Below, piece after piece: positions 9,164-18,012 of a DNA stretch of 64,000 nucleotides. Under the pieces are notes generated by a model. That model made no database searches. It saw nothing but the letters and a program-made list of their open reading frames with translations, and was not told the DNA's origin. Position 1 is the first letter of the stretch, and every line of letters begins with the position of its first letter. The DNA is taken from positions 124,001 to 188,000 of the forward strand of contig JAGXRG010000012.1 of assembly GCA_018335935.1 (NCBI GenBank), given 5' to 3'. A program made the position numbers and the translations under genes. The stretch comes from Chitinophagaceae bacterium (GTDB lineage: Bacteria; Bacteroidota; Bacteroidia; Chitinophagales; Chitinophagaceae).

Positions 9164-9844
9164 TTGGCTATTATTTTACATATAGATACTGCAACAGAAT
9201 TTGCTTCAATTTGTCTAAGCAAGGAAAACCAATTATTGGGTGTTGAAGTGAATGAAGACCAAAAAAATCATGCAAGTTTTTTACAACCAGCTATTCAAAA
9301 ATTATTCCATCAAACCAATCTGAAACTTCAAGAAATTGATGCAATTTCTGTAACTAATGGACCAGGCAGTTATACTGGATTAAGGGTTGGCTTAGCATCT
9401 GCCAAAGGGCTATGTTTTGCATTACAAAAACCTTTAATTACGCTTAATACTTTAAACATTATGGCCGTTGCAGCTATTATGCAACATAAAGATAAAGAAG
9501 CATTGTATTGCCCAATGATTGATGCCAGAAGAATGGAAGTGTTTACAACATTGTACACATTTGAGCTCATTCAAGTCACTGATCAAAAAGCAATAATTTT
9601 AAATGAAACCTCATTTGGAGATTATTTGAAAAATAATAAAATTATATGTAGCGGTTCCGGTGCAGAAAAATTTAAAAAGCTCATTAATTCTCAAAATGCT
9701 TTTTTTTCAAATACACAACATAATGCCAAACACATGATTGCTTTAGTTTTAGAAAAATTTGAAAACAAAGATTTTAGTAATTTGGCTTATACAACACCTG
9801 ATTATGGAAAAGCGTTTTACTCAACAGCCAAAAAGTTAGATTAA
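9164..9844 (+). CDS. tsaB: tRNA t6A biosynthesis protein TsaB
   Basis: ILHIDTATEFASICLS...VTNGPGSYTGLRVGLASAKGL; TTG start. Confidence 0.93.
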   Translation: MAIILHIDTATEFASICLSKENQLLGVEVNEDQKNHASFLQPAIQKLFHQTNLKLQEIDAISVTNGPGSYTGLRVGLASAKGLCFALQKPLITLNTLNIMAVAAIMQHKDKEALYCPMIDARRMEVFTTLYTFELIQVTDQKAIILNETSFGDYLKNNKIICSGSGAEKFKKLINSQNAFFSNTQHNAKHMIALVLEKFENKDFSNLAYTTPDYGKAFYSTAKKLD

Positions 9845-10842
9845 TAGCTGTTATCCTTTGCTAAATAATTTCTTACATAATCATCAACCCCTTTTTCTAA
9901 TGAAAAGAAATCATGTGTATAACCAGCAAGTTTTAATTTGTTCATATTGGCTTCTGTAAAGTATTGGTATTTGTCTCTTATATCCAAAGGCATGTCAACA
10001 AATTCTATATTACTTTCTAAATCTAGTCCTTGAAATGTAGCTTTAACTAAATCTTCGAAAGTTCTGGCAGTTCCTGTTCCTAAATTATACAAACCATCAT
10101 TCTGGGCAGACCATTGATTATTTACCATGGTTTCAGACATCCAAAAAATTACTTGTATTAAATCTTTAACATAAACAAAATCTCTCAATTGCTTACCATC
10201 TTCAAAATCTGAACGATGAGATTTAAACAATTTCACTACTCCTTTACTTTTAATTTGATGAAATGCATGCCAAATAACACTTGCCATTCTTAGTTTATGA
10301 CCTTCATTCGGACCATAAACATTAAAGAATTTTAAACCAGTCCAAAATTTAGGAGATGCATTTTGTTGAAGAGCCCATTTATCAAATTCATTTTTACTTT
10401 TACCATAAGGGTTTAATGGTTCAAGTTTGAAGGGTAATTCATGATTATCATCATAACCAAATTCACCATCACCATAGGTTGCAGCTGATGATGCATATAT
10501 TAAAGGAATTTGATGTTCAACACAAAAATTCCAAACTTTTTTCGAGTACTCTACATTCAACATTTCGTGTACAGCATAATCAAATTCAGTGGTATCTGTT
10601 CTGGCACCTAAATGAATAAAAATTGAAGGTGTTACTTTATTTTCCTTTAACCATTCAAATAAACTTAATCTTTCAACAGATTCAGTAAACTGTTTTTGTT
10701 CCCAATTTTTTCTTTTGGCTTCTACACCAAAATCATCTACAATAATAATGTTTGTAAAACCATTATCGTTTAAAAACTGAAGCATACATGAGCCTATAAA
10801 ACCTGCAGCACCTGTTAAAACTATTTGAGTATTTTTATTCAT
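9841..10842 (-). CDS. hldD: ADP-glyceromanno-heptose 6-epimerase
   Basis: TGAAGFIGS; HLGARTDTTE; YASSAATYGDG; NVYGPNEGHK. Confidence 0.9.
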   Translation of the reverse strand: MNKNTQIVLTGAAGFIGSCMLQFLNDNGFTNIIIVDDFGVEAKRKNWEQKQFTESVERLSLFEWLKENKVTPSIFIHLGARTDTTEFDYAVHEMLNVEYSKKVWNFCVEHQIPLIYASSAATYGDGEFGYDDNHELPFKLEPLNPYGKSKNEFDKWALQQNASPKFWTGLKFFNVYGPNEGHKLRMASVIWHAFHQIKSKGVVKLFKSHRSDFEDGKQLRDFVYVKDLIQVIFWMSETMVNNQWSAQNDGLYNLGTGTARTFEDLVKATFQGLDLESNIEFVDMPLDIRDKYQYFTEANMNKLKLAGYTHDFFSLEKGVDDYVRNYLAKDNSY

Positions 10843-10927
10843 TCCATCAAATTAAAGTGCAAATATCTAACAAACTATATAGTTTTTAATAAAGAAAAAA
10901 TTAATCATAACAAATAGTTTATTTATT

Positions 10928-12205
10928 TTGAGGGCATTTAAAATAAACGACTTGCACATTTTTTTATTTATTCTTTACTACGCTGCTGCTGTCTATTTTA
11001 TTATGAATAGCTCTTATTTTAAGGCTAGTCATATTTCTAAATCGATATTAATAACCCTTTTCACCATTAAAATAATAGTAGGTTTTGCATATGCTTACTA
11101 TTTTGCTTTACCCATACACATAAAAAGTAGTGATACCTGGGAATATTTTAAAGAAAGTTTAATTGAAACAGATAAACTACTACAACAGCCCAAACTATTT
11201 TTTAGTGAACTATGGTATAATCAATATGCTACCAATGGAGGTTTTTTTACAGGCGTAAATTCATTTTGGAATGATTTAAAAATGACTGTTTTTGTAAAAC
11301 TGATTGCCCTTTTAAATTTATTTAGTTTTAAAAATTATTACATCAACCTTATTTTCTTTAACCTATATGTTATAGCTGGTGGAGTTGCTTTATATAAACT
11401 TATTAAATACTATTTCAACATTAATCAATGGATACTAATCATAACTGTTTTTCTTTTGCCCAGCTATTTATTTTGGAGTAGTGGTATACATAAAGATGGA
11501 ATTATTTTTACCTCAATTGCTATCAGCTTCTACCTATTTCATAGCTTAATAGAAAAAGGTTTTTTAAAGAGGAAAATAGTATTACTTTTTGTTCATATCC
11601 TCATCATATTCTTAATTAGAAACTATATTCTGCTAGCCATATTCCCCATATTTTTTGCTTGGATTGTTGCTAAAAAATGGAATTTGAATTATGCTAAAAT
11701 TTTTCTTACAACTTTTGTAACTTGTTTTTTAATTTTCATTTTCTCAAGTTCATTTTCTTTAACAAAAAGTATTTCAAATTCTGTTGTACAAAAACATCAT
11801 GAATTTTTATTGTTAGAAGGAAATACAAAAATTGAAACTCCACTGCTAGAAAACACTACACAAAGTATTATTCAATATTTACCATTTGCTGCTAAGACGA
11901 TGCTTTTTCAACCAGTAGCCTTTGAATCTACTAGTATATTCTTAACATTTACTGCTTTAGAAAACTATGCTTATTTAATAATAGCCTTAATAAGTTTGTT
12001 TTTTATTTCCAAACAAAAAATAAATCACCCATTAATTCTGTCTTGTTTCATGTTAACCTTATTTATTTACATTTTCATAGGTTATACTGTTTGTTTTGGA
12101 GGAGCCATTGTAAGATATAGGAGTATCATTCTTCCTTTTACTATTTTACCCTATGTTTTATTGATTTTTGGACAGATAAAACCTCCATCAAAAGACTTAA
12201 TTTAA
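10928..12205 (+). CDS. Multi-pass membrane protein of unknown function (polysaccharide polymerase/glycosyltransferase-like?)
   Basis: About 10 hydrophobic segments; PSYLFWSSGIHKDGIIF motif; TTG start. Confidence 0.5.
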   Translation: MRAFKINDLHIFLFILYYAAAVYFIMNSSYFKASHISKSILITLFTIKIIVGFAYAYYFALPIHIKSSDTWEYFKESLIETDKLLQQPKLFFSELWYNQYATNGGFFTGVNSFWNDLKMTVFVKLIALLNLFSFKNYYINLIFFNLYVIAGGVALYKLIKYYFNINQWILIITVFLLPSYLFWSSGIHKDGIIFTSIAISFYLFHSLIEKGFLKRKIVLLFVHILIIFLIRNYILLAIFPIFFAWIVAKKWNLNYAKIFLTTFVTCFLIFIFSSSFSLTKSISNSVVQKHHEFLLLEGNTKIETPLLENTTQSIIQYLPFAAKTMLFQPVAFESTSIFLTFTALENYAYLIIALISLFFISKQKINHPLILSCFMLTLFIYIFIGYTVCFGGAIVRYRSIILPFTILPYVLLIFGQIKPPSKDLI

Positions 12206-12207
12206 GA

Positions 12208-12237
12208 TTTGATATTTATTGATTAAGCCTATATTTG
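12208..12237 (+). promoter_or_regulatory. Putative promoter of pdhA (TTTG-N18-TATATTTG)
   Basis: TTTG at 12208-12211 and TATATTTG at 12230-12237. Confidence 0.65.
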
Positions 12238-12258
12238 CAACTCGAAAAATTATACAAA

Positions 12259-13254
12259 TTGCCTACAAAATTTTCAAAAGAAACGTATTTATATTGGTAC
12301 GAGTTAATGCAACTCATTCGCCAATTTGAATTAAAAGCAGAAGAGATGTACAAAATGGCTGGAAAAATCAGAGGATTTTTTCATGCTTACATTGGACAAG
12401 AAGCTATTGCCGCAGGTTGTATGACAGCCACTAATCATGACGATCCTTTTATTACAGGTTATAGAGATCATGGTTTAGCTTTAGCAAAAGGTACTTCTGC
12501 CAATGCTTGCATGGCTGAATTATATGGTAAAGCAACAGGTTGTGCAAAAGGCAAAGGTGGTAGCATGCACTTTTTTGATGTTGAAAATAAATTTTTTGGT
12601 GGTCATGGTTTAGTAGGTGCACAAATTGGTACAGGTGCTGGTTTAGCTTTTGCTGAACAATATCGTGGTACAAAAAATGTTTGTTTGTGCTTTTTTGGAG
12701 ATGGTGCTGCACGTCAGGGAATGTTGCATGAAACTTTTAACCTTGCTATGCTTTGGAAATTGCCTGTTGTATTTATTTGTGAAAACAATAATTACGCAAT
12801 GGGTACTTCTATTGAAAGAACAAGTAATGTAATTGACATCTACAAATTGGCAGATGCTTATGAAATGCCAGGCGACAAAGTTGATGGTATGAACCCAGAA
12901 GCAATTCATGAATCAGTTGCAAGAGCTGTAAAAAGAGCAAGAGAAGGAGATGGACCAACTTTATTAGAATTTAAAACATACAGATATAAAGGTCATTCTG
13001 TTTCAGATCCACAGAAATATAGAAGCAAAGAAGAAGTTGAGGAGTATAAAGCTCAAGACCCTATTACACAAGTTACTCAAACCATCTTAAAAAATAAATT
13101 TGCTACTCAAGCAGACCTTGATGCCATTGACAGCAAAATCAACGCAATTGTAGAAGAAAGCGTAAAATTTGCTGAAGAAAGTCCATGGCCAAGTGATGAT
13201 GAGGTGTTAAAAGATGTTTACATTGATGCAAACTACGAATTCATTGTAGATTAA
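12259..13254 (+). CDS. pdhA: Pyruvate dehydrogenase E1 component subunit alpha
   Basis: FGGHGLVGAQIGTGAGLAFAEQYRG...FFGDGAARQGMLHETFNLA...CENNNYAMGTS; start placed at TTG (MPTKFSKETYLYW), because the ORF-track TTG at 12235 lies within the -7 box. Confidence 0.9.
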   Translation: MPTKFSKETYLYWYELMQLIRQFELKAEEMYKMAGKIRGFFHAYIGQEAIAAGCMTATNHDDPFITGYRDHGLALAKGTSANACMAELYGKATGCAKGKGGSMHFFDVENKFFGGHGLVGAQIGTGAGLAFAEQYRGTKNVCLCFFGDGAARQGMLHETFNLAMLWKLPVVFICENNNYAMGTSIERTSNVIDIYKLADAYEMPGDKVDGMNPEAIHESVARAVKRAREGDGPTLLEFKTYRYKGHSVSDPQKYRSKEEVEEYKAQDPITQVTQTILKNKFATQADLDAIDSKINAIVEESVKFAEESPWPSDDEVLKDVYIDANYEFIVD

Positions 13255-13276
13255 ATTTTTCTTATTTAAAAATTAT

Positions 13277-13960
13277 ATGACAAAAACAAGTACAACAAAC
13301 GACAAGGATATTTTATTAAACATCCTAAAATTTTGGGAAACCAACCAAAAAAGAATATTAACCATAATTGGCGGACTAGCTGTTATTATTGGAGGATGGT
13401 ATGCTTACCAAAGTTTTATAGTAGCACCTAAAGAACAAAAAGCTCAAGAGACTTTATATAAAGCTGAAGAATATTTTGCTCAAGATAGTAGCAGAAAAAC
13501 TTTAGATGGTGATGGAACTGCCAAAGGTGTTTTATATGTTATTAAAAATTATAGTGGAACTAAAGCAGCAAATCTTGCACATTATTATGCAGGTATTAGC
13601 TACTTAAAACTAGGAGAATTTAATAAAGCTGTTGAGCATTTAAAAGAATTTTCATCAGACTCAAAACCTATTCAAATGGTGGCATATGGTGCATTAGCAG
13701 ATGCTTATAGTGAATTAAAGAAAAACGACTTAGCAATAGAAAATTATAAAAAAGCTGCTAACACTTTTACCATTGATGAATTAACCAGTGCAGAATACTT
13801 GTGGCGTGCAGGTCAGTTATTAGAAATCATGAATAAACCCACAGAAGCACTAGCTGTATATAAAGAAATTAAAACTAAATTTCCAAAAGCTAAAGCCGGT
13901 GAAATTGATAAATATATTTACCGTTTAAGCATCGAAAAAAATGAATTTAGTGTAAACTAA
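13277..13960 (+). CDS. TPR-containing single-pass membrane protein
   Basis: N-terminal TM (IIGGLAVIIGGWYAY) followed by TPR-like repeats. Confidence 0.7.
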   Translation: MTKTSTTNDKDILLNILKFWETNQKRILTIIGGLAVIIGGWYAYQSFIVAPKEQKAQETLYKAEEYFAQDSSRKTLDGDGTAKGVLYVIKNYSGTKAANLAHYYAGISYLKLGEFNKAVEHLKEFSSDSKPIQMVAYGALADAYSELKKNDLAIENYKKAANTFTIDELTSAEYLWRAGQLLEIMNKPTEALAVYKEIKTKFPKAKAGEIDKYIYRLSIEKNEFSVN

Positions 13961-13980
13961 TATCAACAAATTAAAATTAT

Positions 13981-14010
13981 AAAAAGGCATTCGTTAACGA
14001 ATGCCTTTTT
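13981..14010. terminator. Bidirectional intrinsic terminator, perfect 30-nt palindrome
   Basis: AAAAAGGCATTCGTTAACGAATGCCTTTTT is exactly self-complementary. Confidence 0.9.
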
Positions 14011-14043
14011 ACATTTGTAACCATTACAACAAAATATTCTAGA

Positions 14044-14766
14044 ATGAAAGTCTCCATATTTATCCCTTGTTTTATAGATCAATTATATCCACAAGTTGGT
14101 TTTAATATGGTGAAAGTTTTAGAAAAAGTAGGTTGTATAGTTACATATAATCCCAATCAAACTTGTTGTGGACAACCCGCTTTTAATGCAGGTTTTCATG
14201 GAGAAGCTAAAGACGTTTGTGATAAGTTTATTAAAGATTTTGAAGACGCTGAGTTCATTGTTGCCCCAAGTGCAAGTTGTGTAGGTTTTGTTAGAAATTA
14301 TTATCAAAAATTATTTAATAATTCTATTCAAAAAGATAAAGCACAACAAATAGCAGCAAAAATTTTTGAGTTCAGTGAGTTTTTGGTTGATGTAATGAAA
14401 ATTGAAGATGTGGGTGCTAGTTTTATTGCTAAAATTACCTATCACGATAGTTGTGCAGCCTTAAGAGAATGTAAAATAAAAGATGCACCAAGAAAATTAC
14501 TGGGCAATGTAAAAGGATTAGAATTAGTGGAAATGGATGATGTAGAAACTTGTTGTGGTTTTGGTGGATCTTTTGCAATAAAGTTTGAACCTATTAGTGC
14601 TGCTATGGGCGATCAGAAAATTACACATGCAACTGCAACACAAGCTGAATATCTGGTTAGTACTGATATGAGTTGTTTAATGCATTTGGATGGCTGTATT
14701 AAATTCAAAAAGAATAAACTACAAGTGTTGCATTTAGCTGATGTACTGGCTATGCAAGTTGATTAG
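14044..14766 (+). CDS. lutA: (Fe-S)-binding protein with two CCG domains, LutA/YkgE family
   Basis: CFIDQLYPQVGFNMVKVLEKVGC...TCCGQPAFNAG...YHDSCAALRE...ETCCGFGGSFA. Confidence 0.88.
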   Translation: MKVSIFIPCFIDQLYPQVGFNMVKVLEKVGCIVTYNPNQTCCGQPAFNAGFHGEAKDVCDKFIKDFEDAEFIVAPSASCVGFVRNYYQKLFNNSIQKDKAQQIAAKIFEFSEFLVDVMKIEDVGASFIAKITYHDSCAALRECKIKDAPRKLLGNVKGLELVEMDDVETCCGFGGSFAIKFEPISAAMGDQKITHATATQAEYLVSTDMSCLMHLDGCIKFKKNKLQVLHLADVLAMQVD

Positions 14767-14840
14767 TTTAATTATTAATTTGTTAAATCTTAATGCTCAA
14801 TTATTAAATCGTAAATCTAAAATCACAAATCGTAAATATG
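14767..14840. repeat. Degenerate heptad-period array A (NNNAAAT-like), fills the lutA-EVE spacer
   Basis: TTAATTA TTAATTT GTTAAAT CTTAATG CTCAATT ATTAAAT CGTAAAT CTAAAAT CACAAAT CGTAAAT then ATG of the next gene. Confidence 0.75.
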
Positions 14841-15251
14841 AATTATTGGTTAATCAAATCTGAACCCTTTAAATACAGTTGGGATCAATTTGTAAAAGAA
14901 GGGCAAACTTTTTGGGATGGTGTTAGAAACTATGCAGCTCGCAATAATTTAAGAGCTATGAAAAAAGGTGATTTATTATTGTGGTATCACAGTAATGAAG
15001 GCTTAGAAATTGTGGGTATTGCTAAGGTAGTTAAAGAAGCCTATCAAGACCCAACAACTGATAATGAAGCCTGGGTGGTGGTTGATGTAAAACCACATAA
15101 AAAATTAAAAAAACCTGTAAGTCTTGCTACAATTAAGGAAGATAAAAGATTACAACAAATGGATTTGGTTCGTTTAGGAAGACTTTCTGTGCAAACAGTT
15201 AAAGAAGATGAATGGAAAATTATTATGGAAATGGCTGGGGAGAAATTATAA
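14838..15251 (+). CDS. EVE domain-containing protein
   Basis: MNYWLIKSEPFKYSWDQFVKEGQTFWDGVRNYAARNNLRAMKKGDLLLWYHS. Confidence 0.92.
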   Translation: MNYWLIKSEPFKYSWDQFVKEGQTFWDGVRNYAARNNLRAMKKGDLLLWYHSNEGLEIVGIAKVVKEAYQDPTTDNEAWVVVDVKPHKKLKKPVSLATIKEDKRLQQMDLVRLGRLSVQTVKEDEWKIIMEMAGEKL

Positions 15252-15277
15252 ATTATAAATTATAAATTGTAAATTAT
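15243..15277. repeat. Heptad tandem repeat B, (AAATTAT)x5 with one variant unit
   Basis: AAATTAT AAATTAT AAATTAT AAATTGT AAATTAT; overlaps the EVE stop codon. Confidence 0.9.
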
Positions 15278-15762
15278 AGGAATTCTGGATTTTCTTTAAA
15301 TCTATAAATACTCTCTAATATTTCCGAAGGTTTCTTTGTTTCCAATCCAAGATTTATGTTATCTTATTTAAGTAAACCTTTCATTATTAATTCTAATTCA
15401 TCGACTTTATGTAGATCTTCTTTACTTTTTATGAATTTTAATTTTGAATTAAAATTTTCTATTTGATTTATATAATCTAATCTAAATTTTTGAATACATT
15501 CAAAGCAATATTCATCATTAGAAAAATTAATTTTACACTCTTTACAAGTTTTATTTCCATTTTTCTTTTCTTCTTCAGACAGTTTAAAAGATATATACAA
15601 TCCAATAAAAGCACCAACAATTCCAAATACTTTTGACTGAATAACTTGTTTATTTTCTAGATGAGATTTCTTTGTGTAGATAGAATCAAAAATATAACCA
15701 AATAAAAAACCTATTAAAAATCCTAAAAGTCCACTAATAATATAATTAGTAAGTTTTTGCAT
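15274..15762 (-). pseudogene. Small two-TM protein with CxxC...CxxC ribbon; ORF interrupted by in-frame TAA (15366-15364), possibly a decayed or read-through gene
   Basis: ORF 15364..15762 ends ...ELIMKGLLK*; same frame continues DNINLGLETKKPSEILESIYRFKENPEFL* to 15274. Confidence 0.5.
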
Positions 15763-15794
15763 ACTTAAACTAAATTAGTATTTTCATTTTGAAA

Positions 15795-15830
15795 TAAAAA
15801 ATCCGCTTCAAATATGAAGCGGATTTTTTA
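15795..15830 (-). terminator. Intrinsic terminator of rpsA
   Basis: AAAAAATCCGCTTCA-aata-TGAAGCGGATTTTTT hairpin. Confidence 0.9.
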
Positions 15831-15845
15831 ATATACTCTCAGTAA

Positions 15846-17756
15846 CTATTTTGCTTCATCAGCATTTTCATTACCTTCTAATTTAGCTCTGATATCTGCT
15901 AAAGAACCTAAATCTCCAAGCGTAGCTTTTTCTACTTTAGATTGGATATTTTTTACAGCTTTCTTTGTTTTTTCATTTTCAGCTATAGCTTCTTTTTTTG
16001 CAGTTTCTTTTTCATCGGCCTGAACTTTTTCCCAAATTCTGGTATGACTTAATAGAATTCTTTTTTCGTTTCTATCGAATTCAATCACTACGAATTGAGT
16101 GGTTTCTTCAGCATTAACTTGCTTACCATCTTCTTTAAATAAATGACGAGCAGGTGCATAACCTTCTAAACCATAAGCTAATTGTACTAAAGCTCCTCTA
16201 TCATCTTTCTTAGTAACTGTTCCTTCGTGAGTAGTTCCTATTCCGAAAGTTTCTTCTAAGCTATTCCAAGGATCTTCTTCTAATTGTTTATGACCTAATT
16301 GAAGTTTACGATTTTCTTTATCGATAGACATAATAATGGTATCGATAGTTTCTCCAACTTTAGTGAATTCACCAGGGTGATTTAAACGCTTCATCCAACT
16401 TAAATCACTAATATGAATCATACCACCAATGCCAGATTCTAATTCAACAAACACGCCATAAGGAGTTATGTTTTTAACTGTTCCTACATGTTTGCTTGCT
16501 TCTGGGAATTTATTTTCAATAGTTTCCCAAGGATCTTCTGTCATTTGTTTGATAGATAAACTCATTTTACGAGCTTCTTTATCAAGAGTTACAATCTTAG
16601 CTTCATGCTCTGCTCCCATTTTAAAGAACTCTTTAGCATTAATTGGTGTATTAGCCCAAGTAATTTCACTTACGTGTACTAAACCTTCAACACCTGGTTG
16701 AATTTCTAAGAATGAACCGTAATCTTCAATATTTACTACTTTACCTTTAACAATAGCACCTTCAACTAAAGTTTCTGGTAACACATCCCAAGGGTGTGGA
16801 GTTAATTGTTTTAAACCTAAGCTGATACGTTTTTTATCATCATCAAAATCTAAAACTACTACTTGTAATTTTTGATCCATTTTCAACACCTCTGCAGGGT
16901 GAGAGATTCTTCCCCATGAAATATCTGTAATGTATAATAAACCATCTAATCCACCTAAATCCATAAAGGCACCAAAGTCAGTAATGTTTTTAACAATACC
17001 TTCTAATACTTGGCCTTTCTCTAATTTACCCATGATTTCTGCACGTTGTGCTTCGATATCACTTTCGATTAAAGCTTTATGACTTACAACAGCATTTTTA
17101 ATTTGCTCATTAACTTTAACTACTTTAAACTCCATGGTTTTACCCACAAATTGGTCGTAGTCTGTTACTGGTTTCACATCAATTTGAGAACCTGGTAAGA
17201 AGGTTTCCATACCAAATACATCTACAATAAGTCCACCTTTAGTTTTGTTAGTTACAATACCTGTAACTACTTCGCCTGTTTTGTGTAACTCAAGAATACG
17301 TTCCCAAGCACGTTGTAAACGAGCCTGACGACGACTTAAATGTAAATGACCTTGACGATCTTCTTTTTCAACTACTAATACTTCTACAACATCGCCAATA
17401 GATAAAGAAGGCAAATCTCTAAATTCATTTAAAGAAATTAAACCATCACTTTTAAATCCAATGTTAATAACAGCATCAGTTTTAGTTAAACCCACTACAT
17501 CTCCATTTAAAATTTCACCATCGTTAATTGTAACGAATGTGGCATCATAAACTTTGTCGTAGTTTGCTTTTTGTTCTTCACTGTAATGACTAACATTACG
17601 TTTGTCAACAGTCCAGTCAAAATCATCATGAGAAGTAGCAATTACTTCCGGTTGAGGTGCTTTTGTTGTCGCAGTAGTTTCTGTAGCTTCTGTAGTTTCA
17701 GCAGCAACAGCATTCTCCTCAGCATCTGCGTTTAATTGTTTAAAAAATAAATTCAT
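15846..17756 (-). CDS. rpsA: 30S ribosomal protein S1
   Basis: Multiple S1 RNA-binding repeats (GVFVELESGIGGMIHISDLSW etc.); internal Met start MNLFFKQLNADAEE downstream of the promoter. Confidence 0.95.
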   Translation of the reverse strand: MNLFFKQLNADAEENAVAAETTEATETTATTKAPQPEVIATSHDDFDWTVDKRNVSHYSEEQKANYDKVYDATFVTINDGEILNGDVVGLTKTDAVINIGFKSDGLISLNEFRDLPSLSIGDVVEVLVVEKEDRQGHLHLSRRQARLQRAWERILELHKTGEVVTGIVTNKTKGGLIVDVFGMETFLPGSQIDVKPVTDYDQFVGKTMEFKVVKVNEQIKNAVVSHKALIESDIEAQRAEIMGKLEKGQVLEGIVKNITDFGAFMDLGGLDGLLYITDISWGRISHPAEVLKMDQKLQVVVLDFDDDKKRISLGLKQLTPHPWDVLPETLVEGAIVKGKVVNIEDYGSFLEIQPGVEGLVHVSEITWANTPINAKEFFKMGAEHEAKIVTLDKEARKMSLSIKQMTEDPWETIENKFPEASKHVGTVKNITPYGVFVELESGIGGMIHISDLSWMKRLNHPGEFTKVGETIDTIIMSIDKENRKLQLGHKQLEEDPWNSLEETFGIGTTHEGTVTKKDDRGALVQLAYGLEGYAPARHLFKEDGKQVNAEETTQFVVIEFDRNEKRILLSHTRIWEKVQADEKETAKKEAIAENEKTKKAVKNIQSKVEKATLGDLGSLADIRAKLEGNENADEAK

Positions 17757-17786
17757 AATAAAACCCGATTTTTTTAATTCGGGGTG

Positions 17787-17794
17787 CAAAAGTA
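17787..17794 (-). promoter_or_regulatory. Putative -7 element TACTTTTG of rpsA
   Basis: Minus strand TACTTTTGCACCCCGAATTAAAAAAATCGGGTTTTATTATG. Confidence 0.6.
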
Positions 17795-18012
17795 TGTGTT
17801 TTAAACTAAAGATTGAGGAATTTTGACGTAAATTTGAATGATAATAAAACAAATAATCTCTTGTAAAAGATTATTAAAAAATCATTCTACGAGCAATTTC
17901 GTAAAAATAATGTTAAATGCTTTTAAAAGATGACTGTCGTATTATCATATTCATTTACTTGCAACTATAAAGGCACAATATTTGAAAACCTAATATTAGA
18001 AAAAATAGAATT

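Noticed and set aside
12452-12909. Minus-strand ORFs (86 and 88 aa) and a nested plus-strand ORF within pdhA
   Set aside because: His/Leu/Gln-rich antisense shadow of conserved pdhA coding sequence; no independent support.
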